Assembly (NCBI GenBank): GCA_948602995.1
Contig: CAPEBR010000045.1
Span: forward strand, 1 to 33,557
Length of the DNA: 33,557 nucleotides
Direction of reading: 5' to 3'
DNA from: an uncultured Dorea sp.
Lineage (GTDB): Bacteria > Bacillota > Clostridia > Lachnospirales > Lachnospiraceae
Position numbers and translations under genes: made by a program
Notes under the pieces: generated by a model
Database searches by the model: none
What the model was told of the DNA's origin: nothing
Seen by the model: the letters and a program-made list of their open reading frames with translations, nothing else
Shown here: positions 8,092-16,319 of the stretch, piece by piece
Layout of the letters: every line of letters begins with the position of its first letter
Position numbering within the stretch: position 1 is the stretch's first letter

Positions 8092-9096
8092 ATGCGTATT
8101 GATATAGGACAGACAACCAATTTATTTCACGTAGATGCATTAAATAAAAATATGAATAGCAATGCACAGGAAAAAAAGGAAACTAAGGGAATAAACATAT
8201 TACCGCGTAAAGATGTTGCAACGATATCGCCAATGGGTAAAGCTTCAAGCGCATTGCAGAACTTAGTGAATCAGATAGAAGTGAATCAGGAAGGAATCAA
8301 AGATCAGAATCCTCAGAAAGACAGTGGGCATGTGAACGATGAAAATAGTCCGGAAACAGTAGAATATAAGATTTCAAAAGAAGGACAGGAGCATTTTCAG
8401 AACCAAGTTGAAAATGGAACAAGGGGCACATTCTCGGACCAAAATTTAGATTGGACAAAAGTACAGCAGGATTCTGTATATTATGAAATAATAGAAAAAT
8501 CTGATAATGGATTTAACAACCCTACAATAGAGATGCAGCTTTTTGGCACATATAGTGTTTATCTGAATGAGGTATATGAGCAGGGAATAGACCCTGGAGT
8601 AAATATATATGATCATATTGTGAATATGCATAAAGATAGTCTTGTAAAAGCCTATCAGGATGTTTACAATGATATTGTTACTGGATATGAAAACGGTACG
8701 CGGGAAGTATGGACACAGGATTTCGAAGAGGGAGCCGACTATGTTGAGTTTGAGCTGGAGGGGAGAAACTACCGCTTTCATAAGCTTACAATGGAGGAGG
8801 AACTTGGCAGGCTCGACAGAGCATACGAGAAACTGGCAAAGGTTGCGGCAGATAGAGCAAATTATATGATAGATATTCAAAAAGTGATAGAAAAGGTCAT
8901 GCCTGAATATCGGGAAAAAATGAGAGAGATTGGAGTTCAGCGTGCAAGAGAGATATCTGGAATTGGAGAAAGTCCGGAGACGATAGCAGAGAGAATAAAG
9001 AGTAAGATATCAATGACAGACCAAAATACGGAAAGAATTAATTTGTTTGAAATATTTATGGAAGCGAAGAATAATTGGTTGATGCAGAAAAGGTAG
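8092..9096 (+). CDS. Hypothetical protein, 334 aa
   Basis: Unrecognised cytoplasmic-looking protein. I choose the ATG at 8092 because it follows AAGGAG (8080-8085) with ideal spacing; an in-frame GTG at 8056 has no ribosome binding site. The N-terminal 110 residues are hydrophilic and low in complexity (many Asn, Gln, Lys), with a DVATISPMGKAS segment reminiscent of short Clostridial motifs of unknown role. The C-terminal two-thirds is acidic and helical, with likely coiled-coil segments (MEEELGRLDRAYEKLAKVAA). No signal peptide or transmembrane helix is seen. It follows lanM by about 260 bp but shows no feature of lanthipeptide export, immunity or proteolysis, so membership of that operon is not supported. 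Its stop codon abuts a dispersed structured repeat beginning at 9096. Confidence 0.75.
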   Translation: MRIDIGQTTNLFHVDALNKNMNSNAQEKKETKGINILPRKDVATISPMGKASSALQNLVNQIEVNQEGIKDQNPQKDSGHVNDENSPETVEYKISKEGQEHFQNQVENGTRGTFSDQNLDWTKVQQDSVYYEIIEKSDNGFNNPTIEMQLFGTYSVYLNEVYEQGIDPGVNIYDHIVNMHKDSLVKAYQDVYNDIVTGYENGTREVWTQDFEEGADYVEFELEGRNYRFHKLTMEEELGRLDRAYEKLAKVAADRANYMIDIQKVIEKVMPEYREKMREIGVQRAREISGIGESPETIAERIKSKISMTDQNTERINLFEIFMEAKNNWLMQKR

Positions 9097-9228
9097 TTAC
9101 TGTTCACACAGGACTTTGCATTTACTGCAAAGTCCGTAAGAAAATGATTCAGGTGTGAGCAAATCCCATTCGCGAAGTGAATTTTAAATGGATTTGCGAA
9201 TGTTACTGTGAACGGAGTGAACAGTAAC
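9096..9228 (+). repeat. Dispersed multi-hairpin repeat, copy A
   Basis: Terminal inverted repeats GTTACTGTTCAC (9096-9107) and GTGAACAGTAAC (9217-9228) enclose three further stems. These are GGACTTTGC/GCAAAGTCC (9111-9119/9127-9135), GCAAATCC/GGATTTGC (9159-9166/9190-9197) and, inside the latter, ATTCGC/GTGAAT (9168-9173/9177-9182). A single-stranded core GTAAGAAAATGATTCAGG (9136-9153) is shared with other copies in this window. Nearly identical to copy D2 at 30888-31020, with paired changes that keep the stems. It starts at the stop codon of the preceding gene and could act as a terminator or RNA-stabilising element. Confidence 0.8.
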
Positions 9229-9268
9229 AAAAGGTATGAAACCGGGAGCCATTCGAAATGAATGGCTC

Positions 9269-9297
9269 TTGTTTTACCATTTTATAGATGCTATAAT
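9269..9297 (+). promoter_or_regulatory. Sigma-A type promoter of the AAA ATPase gene
   Basis: TTGTTT (9269-9274), a 17-bp spacer and a perfect TATAAT (9292-9297). The predicted leader of roughly 125 nt contains a tight hairpin, TTTCATGC/GCATGAAA (9344-9351/9354-9361), before the ribosome binding site of the gene starting at 9431. Confidence 0.65.
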
Positions 9298-9430
9298 GTG
9301 ACGTAATAAGAATAATATGATACAAGGGTCAAAAGGTCATGCGTTTCATGCCTGCATGAAAAAGCATGGCTCCCAGACGCATACATCATAATCGGAGTCA
9401 TTCTTACAGATTATACGAGGGAGGCAGGAC

Positions 9431-10687
9431 ATGAGAAAAAGATTCAATGTGGATGGGCTCTGCTATCCGGATGAACATTATATGGTGAATATCAATGACC
9501 GTCTGGAACAGATTCAGACATTGATTGACGATGGGAAGTATTTCGTTATAAACCGGGCAAGGCAGTATGGCAAGACAACTACCCTTCATATGCTGGCACA
9601 AAAGTTCTCTTCTGAATATCAGATCTTTTCTATCAGCTTCGAAGGGCTGGGGAATTCTTCATACAAGGACGAATGGTCGTTCTGCCGAAAAGTATACGGC
9701 CTGCTCTACGATGTGATCTATTACGAGGAAACCAGTGAGGTCTCAGATGAGATCCGAACAGAATGCTATCGCATGAGCCTTAACGATGCAAGGCCGGATC
9801 TCCGTACTCTTTCCAACTTCTTCTCATTAATCTGTAAAGAATCCGGAAAACCTGTTGTTTTTATTATTGATGAGGTTGACCAGGCCGCAGATCAGGAAAG
9901 TTTTCTGGATTTTCTTGGAATGCTGCGGGATAAATATATGAAGAGGAGGAGCAGGCCGACTTTCCGTTCAGTGATTCTTGCAGGTGTTTATGACATTAAG
10001 AACTTGAAGCTAAAGATAAGAAAAGGCCAGGAATCTCTGTACAACAGTCCGTGGAACATTGCAGCAAAATTTATGGTGGATATGAGTTTTTCACCAAAAG
10101 ATATCGCCGGAATGCTGACGGAATATAAGGATGACAGTAATGTAGCCATGGATATAGACGCAATTGCACAGCTAATCTACGATTATACAGGAGGATATCC
10201 CTTTCTGGTATCCAGGATTTGTCAATTAACTGAAGAAGCTGTAGCAGAATCATCCATGCAGTCTGTATCTGCTGCCTCGCGGTTAAATGAAGCTTCCGGC
10301 AGCAGATGCTATAAATGGAATAAAAGCGATATTTTGGATGCAGTAAAACAACTCCTAAACGAACAGAATACTTTATTTGACGATATGGGAAAGAAACTGT
10401 CTGATTCAAAGGAACTGGACAACATCATTCGCCTGATTCTGTTCAATGGGAAAAAGATTCCATACAGCCCGGATGAATATGCAATAAACCTGGGAGTGAT
10501 GTTTGGTTATCTGAAAAACGAAGACGGGCTGGTTGTAGTATCAAACCGTATCTTTGAAACAAGATTATACAACCGTTACCTGTCAGAAAATATAACAGAA
10601 AATAAGCTGGCGGATACGGCAAGCCTTGGCTTTATGGAGACAGCGAGAGCTCCTTCCTGGAAGAACATGGACGGCGTATTTTTTTGA
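9431..10687 (+). CDS. AAA-like ATPase domain protein, separated by frameshift from its nuclease-like C-terminus
   Basis: Member of the multicopy AAA-like ATPase proteins of gut anaerobes, which normally end in a PD-(D/E)XK nuclease-like domain; cellular role unknown. Walker A is the family variant NRARQYGKTTT with Lys48 or Lys49; Walker B is VVFIIDEVDQAAD. A winged-helix-like middle region follows (PFLVSRICQLTEEAV). The frame ends at TGA immediately after a run of seven T (10679-10685). The missing C-terminal part continues at once in another frame (10684-10983), so one extra T would restore a single protein of about 517 aa. It could be a decayed gene, a slippage-controlled gene or a sequencing error. 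Start ATG at 9431 follows GGGAGGCAGG. Confidence 0.85.
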   Translation: MRKRFNVDGLCYPDEHYMVNINDRLEQIQTLIDDGKYFVINRARQYGKTTTLHMLAQKFSSEYQIFSISFEGLGNSSYKDEWSFCRKVYGLLYDVIYYEETSEVSDEIRTECYRMSLNDARPDLRTLSNFFSLICKESGKPVVFIIDEVDQAADQESFLDFLGMLRDKYMKRRSRPTFRSVILAGVYDIKNLKLKIRKGQESLYNSPWNIAAKFMVDMSFSPKDIAGMLTEYKDDSNVAMDIDAIAQLIYDYTGGYPFLVSRICQLTEEAVAESSMQSVSAASRLNEASGSRCYKWNKSDILDAVKQLLNEQNTLFDDMGKKLSDSKELDNIIRLILFNGKKIPYSPDEYAINLGVMFGYLKNEDGLVVVSNRIFETRLYNRYLSENITENKLADTASLGFMETARAPSWKNMDGVFF

Positions 10688-10983
10688 CATACTTAAAGCC
10701 AATTATTAATGGTGTGGGAAATTATTATATTGAGGCACGTACTAGAGACCTGCGGCGGACGGATGTAGTAATCGACTACCTTGGGCAGCAGCAGATAGTT
10801 GAGATGAAAATCTGGCACGGAGAAGAATATAACCGGAGAGGAGAATTACAACTGACAAAATACCTGGATGACTATGCGTTGGACAGGGGATATCTCTTAA
10901 GTTTCAACTTTAACAAAAATAAGAAGGTCGGGATGAAAGAAATACACTGTGACGGCAAAACAATCCTGGAAGTTGTGGTATAA
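10684..10983 (+). CDS. PD-(D/E)XK nuclease-like C-terminal part of the preceding AAA ATPase
   Basis: About 98 aa matching the C-terminal domain usually fused to the preceding ATPase. It has the pattern NGVGNYYIEARTRDLRRTD, then Asp in VVIDYL and the Glu-x-Lys of VEMKIW, the core of the PD-(D/E)XK fold, then YLLSFNFNKNKKVG. It has no ribosome binding site of its own: the nominal TTG start lies within the end of the upstream frame, next to the seven-T run. It is therefore best read as the displaced end of one broken gene rather than an independent gene, unless slippage at the T run fuses the two. Confidence 0.75.
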   Translation: MTYLKPIINGVGNYYIEARTRDLRRTDVVIDYLGQQQIVEMKIWHGEEYNRRGELQLTKYLDDYALDRGYLLSFNFNKNKKVGMKEIHCDGKTILEVVV

Positions 10984-11276
10984 GAAATTCGAATTATGCG
11001 GCGGACAAATAAACAATTAATACTGTACTAATCGTATCGGAGGAGATATTTCAATGGGTATTGAGGCACTAGCCACGCTTAATAAGCATAATTTAACATG
11101 AAGTTTTTATACCCACATAAAAAACATAAGCCTAACACTCGTTCATAGAGCGTTAGGCTCCTAGAGCACATGTCAAACACACTCAGTCATAACGGTTTTT
11201 TGACATGTGCCCTTCGTAGTTAACAGCAAAAAAATTCATTCATGTCGCCTTTGGCGATGGAAGCTGAATAATTTGC
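10984..11276. other. Intergenic region with two strong hairpins between convergent genes
   Basis: Contains hairpin AGCCTAAC-CTC/GAG-GTTAGGCT (11129-11140/11148-11159) and a second perfect 12-bp stem GCACATGTCAAA/TTTGACATGTGC (11166-11177/11199-11210). They lie between the ends of the rightward nuclease-like fragment and the leftward AAA ATPase, so a bidirectional terminator role is plausible although neither is followed by a clean T-tract. A 15-codon ORF with a ribosome binding site starts at 11054 (MGIEALATLNKHNLT) but is too short to call a gene. Confidence 0.5.
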
Positions 11277-12917
11277 TTATAATTGCTCAACTTTACAGAA
11301 ATGTTCCTTTGTCTTTTTGTTGTAGCTGATTCCCACTGCCAGTATCCTCCCTGTATATTTTGGGGGTTCGCCAGGCTTTCCTTGAAAACGGAGCATATAC
11401 CCCCTATCCTTAATTTGCCGGATCGCATCTTCAGGGGGGCTGTCAATCTTCAATTCAAGAATAAACGCATCTGCATTCCTGCGGTCAGGAAAAAAAATAA
11501 AGTCTACATATCCTTCTCCTGCCTTATCTTCACGTTCTACACGATAGCTGTCCCGAGCAGCCAGATATACAAGATTAACAACTGCTGATAATTCAATCTC
11601 GCTATTATAAGAAAAAATCGGAGATTCTGTATCATGGGCATATTTCAGTATTTGAGCCATCTCAGCGGTATTCCCGGATAGCGTGGCAGACAGCATTTTT
11701 TTCGATATATTTGCCAGATTGTAAATATATCCTAAAGATTTCTCTCTTTTCATCATAGAAGCAAAGCTGTCCATCAGCTCTCGGTTCGGGATGGACACAA
11801 ATCCATCCTTATAGGTCAGCAGTCCATAAACAACCATTGCAGAATAAATCTCATCCTTTGTTTCAAGCATCATTGCCGAAGCAGCATATTCGTGAATATC
11901 CGCGGGAACAGCCTCATTTGCAAACATCATTGTAAGGTCATCCTGTATATCTGCCACATTATCCTTAATATAGACAAATATGGAATCATAAGTTCCGGAG
12001 CTAGTCCAGTAGTTTCTCAGCTGGTTGTCTGAAAGGGCACAGATAATGGAACGGGGATTATACATTCTCTCCCCGTCGGCAGTGTAGTATCCGTCATACC
12101 ACATGCGAAGGTCATCACGGGAGATTCCCGGATTTTCAGTTGTCTGCTGATAAATGTCATAGAGAGCGTCAACCTCAGAGCTGGAAAAGCCAAAATATCC
12201 GCTAAAACGCTTTGCAGTCGCCATGTTATATTCAAGAAACATATTAAGTTCTGAGCCGTCCGAATATTTGGCAATCGGCAAAACTCCGGTCATATACACA
12301 AGCTCCGCATAGATCCGGTCCTTTAAAAGCAGCTTTAAAAAGAGCAGATACGCTCTTTTATCTGATTCCGTCACAAACTCCATATGAAAAACAGCATCCC
12401 ATTCATCCATGACAAAGACAAAGCGCTGTCCGGTTTTCTGATAAAGCAGTGTCAGAATATCCCATATAGAGGCTTCCATAATGATGCCGGACTCCGGAAA
12501 TCTTTCAGCCAGATCATGCTTCAGGCCATACAGAATCCGTTCAATATAAGTCTCATACGAAATGCAGTTTTCCGGTGTTACACTAAAATCAATATAGATT
12601 ACATCGTAATGATTCATATATTCAGAGTATTTCCCACAGGAAAGTCTTTCTAGATTTTTCGAAATCCCCTCTGATGCAATCTGCAGCCTTCCAAATATTT
12701 CACTGGAATCTTCTGTTCTGTCAAAAAATGTCCCTATCATATTTGCCATAACACTTTTCCCAAAACGGCGCGGCCTTGTAATACAGAAAAATCGCTGATT
12801 CCGGCCAAGGGCAGGGATGAGCTCGGCGATCAACGCCGTCTTATCTACAAAATATTTGTCTGATGCGGTTGCCTTGTAGGAATCGTAGGGAATCCTGCTG
12901 TTTAAAAATAATCCCAT
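11277..12917 (-). CDS. AAA-ATPase-like protein with C-terminal PD-(D/E)XK nuclease domain
   Basis: Full-length 546-aa member of the predicted AAA-ATPase/PDDEXK_9 proteins that occur in many copies in gut Firmicutes and Bacteroidetes; biological role not established. N-terminal signature IPYDSYKA and YFVDKTALI, Walker A variant RPRRFGKSV with Lys54, Walker B FVFVMDEWD. The C-terminal nuclease-like core is GYVDFIFFPDRRNADAFILE followed by LKI, i.e. the Asp...Glu-x-Lys arrangement. Good ribosome binding site (GAAAGGAGC) before the ATG. It converges with the broken relative at 9431-10983 but is from a different subfamily, so the two are not simple duplicates. A promoter-like pair lies upstream on the minus strand. 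Confidence 0.9.
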   Translation of the reverse strand: MGLFLNSRIPYDSYKATASDKYFVDKTALIAELIPALGRNQRFFCITRPRRFGKSVMANMIGTFFDRTEDSSEIFGRLQIASEGISKNLERLSCGKYSEYMNHYDVIYIDFSVTPENCISYETYIERILYGLKHDLAERFPESGIIMEASIWDILTLLYQKTGQRFVFVMDEWDAVFHMEFVTESDKRAYLLFLKLLLKDRIYAELVYMTGVLPIAKYSDGSELNMFLEYNMATAKRFSGYFGFSSSEVDALYDIYQQTTENPGISRDDLRMWYDGYYTADGERMYNPRSIICALSDNQLRNYWTSSGTYDSIFVYIKDNVADIQDDLTMMFANEAVPADIHEYAASAMMLETKDEIYSAMVVYGLLTYKDGFVSIPNRELMDSFASMMKREKSLGYIYNLANISKKMLSATLSGNTAEMAQILKYAHDTESPIFSYNSEIELSAVVNLVYLAARDSYRVEREDKAGEGYVDFIFFPDRRNADAFILELKIDSPPEDAIRQIKDRGYMLRFQGKPGEPPKYTGRILAVGISYNKKTKEHFCKVEQL

Positions 12918-12969
12918 GTCCTTACAGCTCCTTTCTTTGAATCTGCTGTGTAGCTGCTAATTTGTATTC

Positions 12970-12998
12970 ATCTTAACAGATTCTAATAATTGTGTAAA
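12970..12998 (-). promoter_or_regulatory. Candidate promoter of the 546-aa AAA ATPase gene
   Basis: On the minus strand TTTACA (12998-12993), a 17-bp spacer and TAAGAT (12975-12970), about 50 bp upstream of the start codon. Reasonable sigma-A match with a weak -10. Confidence 0.45.
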
Positions 12999-13029
12999 GT
13001 TGTATGGAGCTTGATGTTTTCATTAACCG

Positions 13030-13268
13030 TTACAGTTCTGCCTTTGACAAAACTGTAACTGAATCCGGCTCATTTAAAGTTTGCTTCGCGAAGAGCCGGA
13101 TTCACTCTTGGAACAATTCATACTTATTGAACTGCTAATGTTCAGCGCATAAACTGCGCATTCCGTAAAAATATGATTCAGGAGTGAGGGGCGGTTTTTG
13201 CGTAGCAAAACTCGGAATGCCGACCCGAATCGTTACTATGGGCGGACGGTTAGTCCATGAATAGTAAC
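13030..13268 (+). repeat. Dispersed multi-hairpin repeat, copy B (extended form)
   Basis: Holds a series of stems: TTACAGTT/AACTGTAA (13030-13037/13051-13058), GAATCCGGCTC/GAGCCGGATTC (13061-13071/13093-13103), GCGC/GCGC (13145-13148/13156-13159), and GTTACTAT/ATAGTAAC (13232-13239/13261-13268). After the GCGC stem comes the family core CCGTAAAAATATGATTCAGG then AGTGAG, followed by a stem containing TTTTGC-gta-GCAAAA. The right half matches, in reverse orientation, copy D1 at 30794-30887. No ORF is present in this stretch. Confidence 0.7.
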
Positions 13269-13354
13269 TCTGATGTAGTTAAGATAGAAAGAAGGCAGTA
13301 GATAGTGTAACTTTACTTGGGAAATTTCTTTGTTATGTATTTTTTGTAAAGATA

Positions 13355-13363
13355 ATGGTATAA
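13355..13363 (+). promoter_or_regulatory. Extended -10 promoter upstream of the HipA-like gene
   Basis: TGGTATAAT around 13355-13363 is a perfect extended -10 element (TGnTATAAT) with no good -35 box, about 125 bp upstream of the GTG start. The two hairpins at 13396-13421 and 13439-13465 would lie in the transcribed leader. Confidence 0.5.
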
Positions 13364-13395
13364 TCTATGTAGGTTTAGATTATGCTTGTTACAGT

Positions 13396-13465
13396 CGATT
13401 TTCCTGAGGGCAGGAAAATCGTTGAATGAGAGATATGAATTTGTGTCACCACTGGTGACACAAAT
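13396..13465 (+). promoter_or_regulatory. Two tandem perfect hairpins/palindromes in the leader of the HipA-like gene
   Basis: First: CGATTTTCCTG/CAGGAAAATCG (13396-13406/13411-13421), 11-bp stem with 4-nt loop. Second: ATTTGTGTCACC/GGTGACACAAAT (13439-13450/13454-13465), 12-bp stem with 3-nt loop. Both are perfect and lie within 95 bp of the start codon. They could be protein-binding operators or leader RNA hairpins; no T-tract follows either, which argues against simple terminators. Confidence 0.6.
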
Positions 13466-13488
13466 GAGTTTAGAGATGAGGTGACGGT

Positions 13489-14319
13489 GTGTGGGATATT
13501 ATTTGTGAATTACAGGATATGAGACATCTGGATTGGGCGGTAAGAAAGATGTCGCCAGGAACACCGGGATGTTTTTTGAAAGCATATGAAGAAGAGAATG
13601 GTAAAAGGTTATATTATAAACTATCAAATTATGATAGTTATCGAGGTGTATTTGGGCATGAATGTGTAAATGAATTGATTGTAAGTCGAGTAATGGATGT
13701 TTTGGGAATTCCGCATGTGGAATACAAATTAATACATGCACAAATCATTATAGATGGAAAAGAGCAAGAAACATGGATTTCTGTCTCAGAAAACTTTCGT
13801 AAAAACAGTGAAGAAAAGTTAGCATATGATTTGTATTATGATTTGCAAAAAGAAGAAAATGAATCTCCGTTGGAGTTTGCAATAAGAAACGGATGGGAAT
13901 TATATATGTATCAGATGTTCTGTATTGATTATTTGATTGCCAACAGGGATCGTCATGGAAGTAATCTAGAAGTTTTGAGAAATGATGAAGAAGAAAGTGT
14001 AAGAATGGCTCCTTTGTTTGATCAGGGAGTATCGTTATTGTTTTCAACATATTGTGATGAAAAACTTCTGAAGGAAACAGACGTGATGAGAGATTTTCCA
14101 GTTAATAACTATATTGGGTCAAAATCTTTAGAGTATAATCTGTCATTGATACCAAAAGGATATGATTTACAGATTCGGGAATTAAAAATAGAAGATCGGG
14201 ATTATATTTTCAGTGGTATAGAGCATGTTTTATCGGAGGTTCACAGGAATAAAATTTGGGAGATGCTTTGGAAAAGGTGGTGTTATTTTGAGCAGATACG
14301 CAATCAAGAGAAACAATAG
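13489..14319 (+). CDS. HipA-like Ser/Thr kinase (toxin-like)
   Basis: 276-aa protein of the HipA-like/CtkA-like kinase group. Glycine-rich loop SPGTPG (residues 22-27), ATP-binding Lys44 in YYKLSNYDS, catalytic loop NRDRHGSN with Asp154, His156 and Asn159, and metal-binding Asp178 in PLFDQG. It lacks the N-terminal HipA_N1 subdomain found in E. coli HipA, as does HipT of three-gene HipBST systems. Start is GTG at 13489 behind GAGGTGA. The next gene overlaps its end by 32 nt, so the two are translationally coupled. No HTH antitoxin (HipB) is encoded next to it. HipA kinases phosphorylate translation factors such as aminoacyl-tRNA synthetases; the target here is unknown. Confidence 0.85.
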   Translation: MWDIICELQDMRHLDWAVRKMSPGTPGCFLKAYEEENGKRLYYKLSNYDSYRGVFGHECVNELIVSRVMDVLGIPHVEYKLIHAQIIIDGKEQETWISVSENFRKNSEEKLAYDLYYDLQKEENESPLEFAIRNGWELYMYQMFCIDYLIANRDRHGSNLEVLRNDEEESVRMAPLFDQGVSLLFSTYCDEKLLKETDVMRDFPVNNYIGSKSLEYNLSLIPKGYDLQIRELKIEDRDYIFSGIEHVLSEVHRNKIWEMLWKRWCYFEQIRNQEKQ

Positions 14320-14623
14320 AAATAAAATCGTCGGAATCTTAAACTATGATGAGAGAACAAAGAAATACACAATCGATATTCCGGAGGATGTGTCGTCTAA
14401 GGAGGCTCCGTTTATGCTGTCATTATTTTTAAAAAAAGGTATCCGGTCTATGGATGAAGAATGGAGTATGCGTTGGGTACAGAGCAGAATTATTCCAAGT
14501 AGCAGACAGAATATTGGAGAAATCCTTCGTGTGAATGGGATGCGTTCATATGATGAGCACAAACTTCTATTAAAAAATGAGGGACGGAGTTGTCAGGACG
14601 AATTTTATATTGAGCATATGTAG
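14288..14623 (+). CDS. Small protein coupled to HipA-like kinase, possible HipA N-subdomain/HipS-like partner
   Basis: About 111 aa from a TTG start at 14288, chosen because AAGGTGG (14274-14280) sits 7 nt upstream; an ATG further upstream at 14225 has no ribosome binding site and would lie deep inside the kinase gene. Conserved-looking features are VGILNYDERTKKY near the N-terminus, which fits the first beta-hairpin of HipA_N1, then WVQSRIIPSSRQNIGEIL and YDEHKLLLKNEGRSCQDEFY. In HipBST systems a free N1-like protein (HipS) acts as antitoxin of the truncated kinase, but there hipS precedes hipT, whereas here the order is reversed. The partner role is therefore inference from overlap, size and partial resemblance. 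Confidence 0.7.
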   Translation: MSRYAIKRNNRNKIVGILNYDERTKKYTIDIPEDVSSKEAPFMLSLFLKKGIRSMDEEWSMRWVQSRIIPSSRQNIGEILRVNGMRSYDEHKLLLKNEGRSCQDEFYIEHM

Positions 14624-14629
14624 TTTGGA

Positions 14630-14900
14630 GGTGTGGTGAGTTGGCAAGTATTTTGTGATTGATGCACTGCAAAAGCCGGATATGCTGTAGCGTCTGGCAA
14701 ACACATTGAGGACTTTGTGAAGCCCTTCCGGGTTAATCCGGTCGGAAAGCTTCTGTGCATACTTTGGTCAAACTTCAGGAATGTTTTGCCAGTTTCTTTA
14801 TCATGCCATGGCTTATAGGTATTGCAGCGTTCCATCCTGCGTGATCCGCTCGGCGTTTTGGCGAACCTGTTCCGTAAGCGGCCGGGAGAAATCAGGGTAA
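14630..14900 (-). pseudogene. Degenerate coding remnant, family not recognised
   Basis: On the minus strand three short protein-like segments occur in different frames and in consistent order. They are YPDFSRPLTEQVRQNAERIT then QDGTLQYL, next NTYKPWHDKETGKTFLKFD, and finally KYAQKLSDRINPEGLHKVLN then VFARRY. They look like one ancestral gene interrupted by frameshifts and stops. I cannot assign a family. No other gene is seen between the HipA-like pair and the permease pseudogene. Confidence 0.3.
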
Positions 14901-14926
14901 TTTATGGGGAATCTGAATAGTATTTT

Positions 14927-16319
14927 TTAATTTGCTCCGGTCAGTTCTCCAATATTACTCTCCGATCCTACAATCCACAGAATATCATCCTTCTCAATCA
15001 CCATATCCGCCTTTGGCATCATGGTAGTTTCCCCATTCCGTTTCACTCCAATAATCATGCAGTGATGGTTCTCCTGCATCCCGGTATGCCTGATTTCCTG
15101 CCCGCAGTAGGATTCATTTCCTGACACACGTACCTCTGTACAATTGAGAGGCGCCTGCTTCTCCGTAGCCCCGAACCCCATGAAATCCTTCATCGTGTTC
15201 ATGGTATATTTCTCACCAATATCCTGTCCATCGCTGAACCTTCTGAGTGACCGCTTAAGGCCCACGGCAAATACGCGGTCCTTTCCATTTATCACAGTTC
15301 TTCCGGACGGAAGCATCAGCATCTCTGTGCCATGCTCAATTTTGATAATGAAGATACTGTAATTTTTCCCCCAGCCCAGTTCCGTCAGGCTGCGCCCGGT
15401 GTAGATGGCATCCTTCGGAACAACAAACGAGAGGATCAGATAGTTATCTTCAAAGAGATCCATGTACCCGGGGATCTCCACATCAGATACCGCCATGCTG
15501 GCGAATAAGAAGGAGGTTCTCTTGAGCTTGGAATATCGCTGTCTCTGGCGGTAATCCAGTATGTAGAGAACCACGCCGGTCATCATCCAGCCCAGGAAGA
15601 GTGCAGTCGCCGTTAGTCCCATGAAAACCGGCTGATCCGGAATAAAGAGCAGGATCAGAAGGAGAGTCATGCTGATTCCGGCAAACTGTGTCCAGGGCAT
15701 GGCTCCTCCCAGTGTAACAAGGAGGCCTGCGTAAAAGATACAGGACAGAACAACCGTTAGAACAACCATTTTTCCTACAGATTTTACATTGCCACCTGCG
15801 CTTTCAATCCCCTGGGGAATAGTCTCGAAGCCTGCCAGGAAGAACGGCACGGACGCAAGGATTGAAAAAGCACCGCCTATAAAGGAGCTGTGGCTTCCGG
15901 AACCGATATTTTCATAAGGAGGATTAAAATTACTGATATCCAGCTTAAACACTGCATAGATCATGGCAACAATTCCTGCGCCCACCAGTGCAAGACATAG
16001 ATTGCTTCCCATGGAATAATGGTAATAAATGCCCCGAATGCCGCCCATCCCGAGACAAAGGCAACATTGTCGCCGAATGCACGGAAAGCATAAGCCATGC
16101 CGCCTCCGGGGAGACTGGAAGCATGGAGCAGAGTTCACAGTAACAGAGAGCTGCCGGTATCATAAGCACCAGTGCCATCATATAGCCGCACGCGGCAGGC
16201 AGCGGACCGCCGCTTCCCGCCATCCAGTTGTTAATAGAGACTGCCCAGCCGACCCCGACGATCGCCCCGAATCCAATGCAGAAAAAGTCAATAGCAGCAA
16301 CACCCTTTTTTCCCTTCAT
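14927..16319 (-). pseudogene. Decayed APC-type amino acid permease fused to TrkA_C (RCK_C) domains
   Basis: The N-terminus reads as an APC permease (FFCIGFGAIVGVGWAVSINN, then LCYCELCSMLP). Near 16115 the permease sequence jumps to a second frame (PGGGMAYAFRAFGDN...IIPWEAIYV) and near 16000 to a third (ALVGAGIVAMIYAVFKLD), so at least two frameshifts are needed. Pieces of the usual 12-helix protein are also missing: about 70-90 residues around the second shift, and several helices after LVTLGGAMPW. After a last helix (FLGWMMTGVVLYILDY) come about 190 residues with two RCK_C/TrkA_C-like units (YTGRSLTELGWGKNYSIFII and MIIGVKRNGETTMMPKADMV). These domains usually bind nucleotides or regulate transporters. 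A functional permease is unlikely. Confidence 0.75.

Noticed and set aside
9096..9228. CRISPR array or tRNA as explanation for the short palindromic structure
   Set aside because: There is one unit, not a regular repeat-spacer series, and the stems do not form a cloverleaf with tRNA consensus positions.
11054..11101. 15-codon ORF with a ribosome binding site
   Set aside because: Too short and without conserved features; could be a chance ORF or the start of a lost gene.
9431..12917. Treating the two AAA/PD-(D/E)XK genes as an inverted duplication or IS element
   Set aside because: Their sequences differ in motifs throughout, no inverted repeats bound the pair, and no transposase is present.
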